Part shown: in pieces, positions 60,175-64,000 of the stretch
Layout: each line of letters starts with the position of its first letter
Numbering within the stretch: the first letter of the stretch is position 1
From: Treponema saccharophilum DSM 2985
Lineage (GTDB): Bacteria > Spirochaetota > Spirochaetia > Treponematales > Treponemataceae
Length of the DNA stretch: 64,000 nt
Reading direction: 5' to 3'
Assembly (NCBI RefSeq): GCF_000255555.1
Contig: NZ_AGRW01000048.1
Location: forward strand, 22,362-86,361
Notes under the pieces: model-generated
What the model saw: the letters and a program-made list of their open reading frames with translations, nothing else
Told to the model about the DNA's origin: nothing
Database searches by the model: none
Position numbers and translations under genes: made by a program

Positions 60175-61155
60175 TTACCGGCGCTTCTTTCCGAGCGATA
60201 TGAAGTCGCTGTGCGCGCGTTCCTTTGCGGAAACCCGTTTTTCGCCGAGGACGACGCGGGCTGATTCCGATTTAGACTCGCGGCGCTTGTTCCGCTTCGC
60301 GTCGGCAAAATCCTTCATCCAGACGGGAGTCTCCGGCTTCTCGTCGCCTTTTTTCACGTATTCGAGCCATTCTTCCGGCTCGGGAACCTGGAACATCATC
60401 TTTTTTTCCGTGAACGGATGGATGAATTCGAGCGTGCGCGCGTGGAGCGCGAGCCGGTGGAACGGGTCGGTGCGCGCGCGGTAGTTTTCGTCGCCGGCAA
60501 GCGGGTAGCCTTTGCTCGAAAGGTGCGCGCGTATCTGGTTTTTCTTTCCCGTGTCGAGCGAAAGCTCGAAAAGCGTGTGCGTTTTTCCTCTTGCAACGAC
60601 GCGGAAATTCGTCCGTGCGGGAACGGTCTTGATTTTGTCAGTCTTCAAAAGTCCCTGCTCGATTGCGGAGCTTCTGCTCATTTTCGTGCTGTCGAAATCT
60701 TTGCCGCCGTTTTTCGGGACGTAGCCGACGTTGTGCGCGTTGAACGCGAGCGGCTCGTCGATAAGCCCGGAGTCGGGGAGCGCATCGCGCGCGTCCTTAG
60801 GGTTCTCTGCGACGGCGTGGTAAAGCCGCTCCGTCACCATTTCGTGCCATGTGTCCATTATGATTTTCTGCGCGCTTTCCGTGAACGCGAACATCATGAC
60901 GCCGCTCGTGTCCCTGTCGAGCCGGTGGACGACAAGCGGCTTGTGGTTCGCGTTCAGCGTTCCCTTTTTCCGCATAATCTGCTCAAGCGCGTCCTGAGCC
61001 GTCCGTGCGCGGCTTCCGGGATACGGGCAGCTGAGCATTCCTGTCGGTTTGTTTATCACGCACAGATAGTCGTCCTCGTAAAGAATCTCGATTCTTTCCT
61101 TTCCGTAATCGGCTTTGTGCTCGCGTTTGTACTGCGTTGATGATTTTACGTTCAT
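60175..61155 (-). CDS. RluA-family pseudouridine synthase
   Basis: Predicted 326 aa. Converts specific uridines in rRNA or tRNA to pseudouridine. YEDDYLCVINKPTGMLSCPY opens the catalytic fold, VVHRLDRDTSGVMMFAFTES carries the catalytic Asp (HRLDxxTSG), and KKNQIRAHLSSKGYPLAGDE is the C-terminal signature. A basic tail extends ~50 residues beyond. No S4 domain is seen. AGAGGT precedes the ATG at 61155, chosen over an upstream in-frame start at 61251. The target base is unknown. Confidence 0.9.
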   Translation of the reverse strand: MNVKSSTQYKREHKADYGKERIEILYEDDYLCVINKPTGMLSCPYPGSRARTAQDALEQIMRKKGTLNANHKPLVVHRLDRDTSGVMMFAFTESAQKIIMDTWHEMVTERLYHAVAENPKDARDALPDSGLIDEPLAFNAHNVGYVPKNGGKDFDSTKMSRSSAIEQGLLKTDKIKTVPARTNFRVVARGKTHTLFELSLDTGKKNQIRAHLSSKGYPLAGDENYRARTDPFHRLALHARTLEFIHPFTEKKMMFQVPEPEEWLEYVKKGDEKPETPVWMKDFADAKRNKRRESKSESARVVLGEKRVSAKERAHSDFISLGKKRR

Positions 61156-61251
61156 TAAGTACCTCTTTCGATATGAGACGTGGATTTTCAGAACTGGTTT
61201 TCGTTTTTTTTCGATGACGGCCTGTTCCGGCGCCGTTTTTTCATGGCGCAA

Positions 61252-61461
61252 TCAATAATGCGGCGGTTTCCTGTTCGGAATTTCGATGTTCTCCGACAAA
61301 TCCTGAATCCGCCCGGAGAGAATGGTGTTTTCCTGCCGCAGGATTTCGATGGTCCGCTGGTTTTCGACCGCGACTTCCTGAAGTTTCGCGATGAAATCCT
61401 CCATGTACGCGATTTTCATTTCGAGCGCGACAAAACGCCCGTCGATTTCGTTCTCGTTCAT
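61252..61461 (-). CDS. SlyX-like coiled-coil protein
   Basis: Predicted 69 aa. Two heptad-rich helices (MKIAYMEDFIAKLQEVAVEN, RTIEILRQENTILSGRIQDL) and a C-terminal IPNRKPPHY match SlyX, a small cytosolic coiled-coil protein of unknown function. TATAAT ends 6 nt before the ATG, and no Shine-Dalgarno is present. It lies upstream of the pseudouridine synthase gene on the same strand. Confidence 0.8.
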   Translation of the reverse strand: MNENEIDGRFVALEMKIAYMEDFIAKLQEVAVENQRTIEILRQENTILSGRIQDLSENIEIPNRKPPHY

Positions 61462-61467
61462 GCGTCG

Positions 61468-61473
61468 ATTATA
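61468..61473 (-). promoter_or_regulatory. -10 box of the SlyX-like gene, leaderless
   Basis: A perfect TATAAT on the minus strand, 6 nt before the ATG at 61461. Confidence 0.6.
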
Positions 61474-61496
61474 CCGAACAGCGTTTTCCGCGTCAG

Positions 61497-61534
61497 TTAA
61501 AAAAAACGATGCCGCGCTGGCGCGGCATCGTTTT
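61497..61534. terminator. terminator of the pectinesterase gene
   Basis: AACGATGCCGCG (61505-61516) pairs with CGCGGCATCGTT (61521-61532), loop CTGG. T run on the minus strand, short T run on the plus. Confidence 0.9.
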
Positions 61535-61561
61535 GTGTTCGCTTTTACGGTGCGAATGTTT

Positions 61562-63613
61562 TTATTTTGACATTACGAGAGACGGGACGAATCCGAGGAT
61601 TTTCTCGTTGTCCGAGTAGAGCGCAAGCTCCTCCGCCGTAAGGTCTGCCGCCGATGATGTTACCGACGCGCCTTCGCCCTTCGCCCCGTGGACGCGGAAG
61701 AACGCCTTTTCGACCGTGTTCGTTGAGTCCCAGTCGTTCCAAAGCTTCGTGTTGAGCGCCTGGCCGAAATCGCAGCCGATGTAGACGATTTTTCCCGTCG
61801 ACGAGTCCTTCGTCGCGCTTCCGCCGACCCATGTTCCGCGGCCGAGCGTCACGCGCTTTCCGTCTTTCTGCTCAAGCTGCTGGTCGTCCGCCGTTATGAG
61901 GCAGTTTTTGAAAACGTACCCGTTCGCGAACTGCGCCGTTGAGGAATATCCCGTGTCCGCGGAAGCCGCCGCGACGATGATTCCGCCGTTGGCGTAGGGG
62001 AGCGTGTGGATGTGGCAGTTGTCGAAAACCGTCGTCGCTCCGCCGCAGATGTAGTCGACGTCGCCTTCGATGTAGCAGTTCTTCATGTAGATTCTTCCCG
62101 AGCGGAAATAAATCGTGTCCTGCTGACCGAGGAAAACGCAGTTCTCGATGTATGATTTGTCCACGCCCTTAAGTCCGAGCGTCTCGCTTCTCCGTTCGGC
62201 TCCGCCCCACTGCTTGTTCCATTCCGCGCCCTTGTTGTAGAACGTGATGTTCGCCGCGTTGAAGTATGCGTTTTCCGCGGGTTTTTCGGGAATGGACGCG
62301 CTCGCGCCCGGCTCGGTCTTTGTTCCTTTCGGAAGGTAGTTGACCTCGACGAGGATGTTCCCGTCGATTCCGCCCGTGTCGGCCTCGTATCCGTATATGA
62401 TTGTGTTGGCGGGGTTCGTTCCGACAAGCGTGATTCCCGGTTTCGTGATGACGAGCTTCTCATAGTAGAGTCCGGGCTGGATGAGGATTGCGGAGCCTTC
62501 TGGAACCGCCTCGATTGCCGACGCTATCGTCTTGTACTGCTCGTTCTCGCCGACTTTTGCCGCAAACTCGATTTTCGGGAGTGCGGGTGCCGTGCTTATG
62601 ATTTTCGTCTCGTTCTGGCTGTAGGGGAGGCATGAAAGGTCGATTGTCCCGTTCTCGATTGCGCTCCTGTCGACGTATGAGTCGGGCTTTCCGATTTCAG
62701 CAGCCTGCATGTTGATTCCTGCGGGCTTTTTGGCGGGGCGCTTGCTCTGCGGGCCCGGGTCTTTCGTGCATGACGGAGCTTTCGCGAGGTCGGCGTTGAC
62801 TTTCTTTCCGATTTCCTCGACAGACATGTTCTCGATGTCGTCATCGACAACGACGAGAAGGTACGCGTACCGCCCGAATCCGTTCGTCGAGCCGTCGTTC
62901 TCGCCGAATTCGAGGTAGTTTCCGTCGCCGATGAGATAGCTTGAGCCGTCGGCAAAGTCGAGCGCGCCGTCGTTGTTCGTCTTCTTGCAGATGTCCTCAT
63001 GGCGCACAACGCCGTCGATTATGAGCTTCGCCGTCATCGCCTCGGGATTCGCGACGTCGAAAACCATAATGTAGTCGTGCCAGTCGCTTACGATGTCGAT
63101 TTTTTTGCCCGATGATTTTCCGTCTTCCGTCAGGCGGCTCTGGTTTTTGGAACCTTTTATCTGGTTCGACGAATTGTGCCTCAGAAGCGTCTGGTATCCG
63201 CCTTTCTGCACGAACGCGTAGAGAATTCCGAACGGCGTCGTCGTCTTGTCGGGGTCAACGGCTCCCTGCGCCTTGAACATCAGCGAGACTTTCTTCTCGT
63301 TTCCCGAAAGCGGAAGGACAATCGCGTCGTTCACCCCGTCGAGCGTGTTGAGCTTGAGGACTTTGCGCCCGCCTTCGTCCGCGTCGACAAGAGAGAAGTG
63401 CGGCGCGTATTTGTCGCCCGTCAGCCAGCCTGATTTCGCGAGGTCGTCGCGAACGTCGTCCTTATTGTTCGTTCCCGGCATGTAGAGATTCCATCCCTGC
63501 GTCGGCGTGAACGATTCCCGCGTGTTGGCGACTTTTTTCTGCCCGCATGAAAGCGCGAGCATCGCGCCCGCCGCAATCAGCGAGGCAACAGCCGCCCTGT
63601 TGATTTTTTTCAT
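61562..63613 (-). CDS. pectinesterase lipoprotein with N-terminal accessory domain (CE8)
   Basis: Predicted 683 aa. Lipoprotein signal ending AMLALSCGQKK. Residues ~30-285 form a beta-rich domain with HDYIMVFDVANPEAMTAKLI, resembling laminin-G/concanavalin-type binding modules. From ~348 a CE8 pectin methylesterase follows: LGQQDTIYFRSGRIYMKNC and IEGDVDYICGGATTVFDNC hold the two catalytic Asp, LGRGTWVGG the LGRxW Arg. It should de-methylate pectin at the cell surface. GGAGG stands 6 nt before the ATG at 63613. The upstream region carries motif A, shared with the uxaB promoter. Confidence 0.92.
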   Translation of the reverse strand: MKKINRAAVASLIAAGAMLALSCGQKKVANTRESFTPTQGWNLYMPGTNNKDDVRDDLAKSGWLTGDKYAPHFSLVDADEGGRKVLKLNTLDGVNDAIVLPLSGNEKKVSLMFKAQGAVDPDKTTTPFGILYAFVQKGGYQTLLRHNSSNQIKGSKNQSRLTEDGKSSGKKIDIVSDWHDYIMVFDVANPEAMTAKLIIDGVVRHEDICKKTNNDGALDFADGSSYLIGDGNYLEFGENDGSTNGFGRYAYLLVVVDDDIENMSVEEIGKKVNADLAKAPSCTKDPGPQSKRPAKKPAGINMQAAEIGKPDSYVDRSAIENGTIDLSCLPYSQNETKIISTAPALPKIEFAAKVGENEQYKTIASAIEAVPEGSAILIQPGLYYEKLVITKPGITLVGTNPANTIIYGYEADTGGIDGNILVEVNYLPKGTKTEPGASASIPEKPAENAYFNAANITFYNKGAEWNKQWGGAERRSETLGLKGVDKSYIENCVFLGQQDTIYFRSGRIYMKNCYIEGDVDYICGGATTVFDNCHIHTLPYANGGIIVAAASADTGYSSTAQFANGYVFKNCLITADDQQLEQKDGKRVTLGRGTWVGGSATKDSSTGKIVYIGCDFGQALNTKLWNDWDSTNTVEKAFFRVHGAKGEGASVTSSAADLTAEELALYSDNEKILGFVPSLVMSK

Positions 63614-63703
63614 CTGTTCCTCCATATATACGGATTTTTAAATCTTGATTGTGGAAGTATAGAACTTTGGCAAATAAAATAAAAAAGCTAATCTTTGACA
63701 AAA

Positions 63704-63728
63704 CCGACAATCTTGTGTTTGTTTTCCG
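63704..63728 (+). promoter_or_regulatory. candidate operator motif A (pectinesterase side)
   Basis: Begins CCGACAATC and ends GTTTGTTTTCCG; near-copy of 3905-3928. It lies ~90 bp upstream of the pectinesterase start. Confidence 0.5.
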
Positions 63729-63805
63729 CGCAGAATTTCCTGAAAGAAAGTTGAATGTATTTTTTTTGTATAGTCTCTCGTCATTTCCACTGGAGGACTA
63801 AAAAA

Positions 63806-63865
63806 ATGAAAATTTGTGCGAAACCGCTTATTGCGTCTGCCCCCGCAACGATAAACGCCAGCTAA
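63806..63865 (+). CDS. 19-codon ORF running into repeat array F
   Basis: TGGAGGACTA precedes an ATG opening MKICAKPLIASAPATINAS and then TAA. The last seven codons and the stop fall inside the first repeat unit. With such a good ribosome-binding site it may be the 5' end of a real gene cut off by the array, or a leader peptide. No function can be given. Confidence 0.35.
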   Translation: MKICAKPLIASAPATINAS

Positions 63866-64000
63866 TCAATGCGTTCCGATTTTTCCCACCAAGGCGCACT
63901 CCCCGCCACATCGTGGAGCTGCGACCGCCCGCTCCAAAAAACAACGATAAACGCCAGCTAATCAATGCGTTCCGATTTTTCCCCACAAGGCGCACTTCCC
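63847..64000 (+). repeat. tandem array F, at least 1.6 units of ~95 bp, cut by window end
   Basis: AACGATAAACGCCAGCTAAT recurs at 63847 and 63942. Each unit contains TGCGTTCCGATTTTTCCC and AAGGCGCACT; the complete first unit also shows GACCGCCCGCTCC. The array continues beyond the window. Confidence 0.85.

Noticed and set aside
19489..64000. Tandem arrays taken as CRISPR
   Set aside because: The whole 77-105-bp unit is repeated, with no variable spacers, and no cas genes are nearby.

Overview
The window looks like a chromosomal segment of a pectin-degrading Treponema (Spirochaetota), probably a gut or rumen species. Three things point there: an archaeal-type PheRS beta subunit, which is typical of spirochaetes; many spirochaete-style lipoproteins and secreted proteins of unknown function; and an almost complete set of pectin and galacturonate enzymes. 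The backbone is moderately GC-rich. Two AT-rich accessory stretches stand out (about 1-1370 and 32.9-36.1 kb).

Layout. 1-1.4 kb: small zinc-ribbon and DUF2188-like genes and a HigA-type antitoxin gene broken by an in-frame amber codon, the latter lying between 19-bp direct repeats. 1.4-11 kb: an amidohydrolase, uxaB, a very large chimeric transcriptional regulator, and an LplB/YtcP/LplA-type ABC importer with its lipoprotein. 11-19.2 kb: SpoU methyltransferase, cysK with an Rrf2 regulator, KDG kinase, a GerMN-domain membrane protein, a secreted protein of unknown function and proS. 19.3-27.4 kb: tandem repeats, a PfkB kinase, a cytosolic pectinesterase, an NlpC/P60 protein, a PL1 pectate lyase, an alpha/beta hydrolase and a beta-CASP metallo-beta-lactamase protein. 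27.4-32.6 kb: a DUF2804 protein, a large conserved unknown and putP. 32.9-35.8 kb: an AT-rich island (YD-repeat-like protein, a protein with class III nucleotide-cyclase motifs, divergent XRE regulator) bounded by 19-bp direct repeats, followed by a toxin remnant. 36-45.6 kb: a rhamnogalacturonan acetylesterase-type lipoprotein, a PAP2-like membrane protein, an Imm30-type immunity protein, metH, a VWA protein and metF. 45.7-57.9 kb: pheT, carA, tex, a lipoprotein/outer-membrane-protein pair, further lipoproteins and a GNAT acetyltransferase. 58-64 kb: tRNA-Ala(TGC), GH28 polygalacturonase, a pseudouridine synthase, a SlyX-like coiled coil and a large pectinesterase lipoprotein, ending in a repeat array that runs off the window.

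Functional picture. Envelope lipoprotein pectinesterase and acetylesterase plus the secreted pectate lyase would de-esterify and cut pectin. The ABC importer would take up oligomers. A signal-less pectinesterase and GH28 enzyme would finish degradation in the cytosol, and UxaB and KdgK feed galacturonate carbon toward KDPG. uxaC, uxaA and kdgA are not here. The chimeric regulator divides uxaB from the importer, and two near-identical sequence motifs link the uxaB/regulator promoter region to the importer promoter and to the distant pectinesterase promoter.

Two global features stand out. At least ten genes have a TANNNT-type -10 box only 6-11 nt before the start codon and no Shine-Dalgarno sequence, so they are probably leaderless. 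Six intergenic loci carry tandem arrays of 77-105-bp units, most of them built on a GC-rich hairpin beside a GCGCAC-containing core. These are homogenised within each locus but differ between loci.
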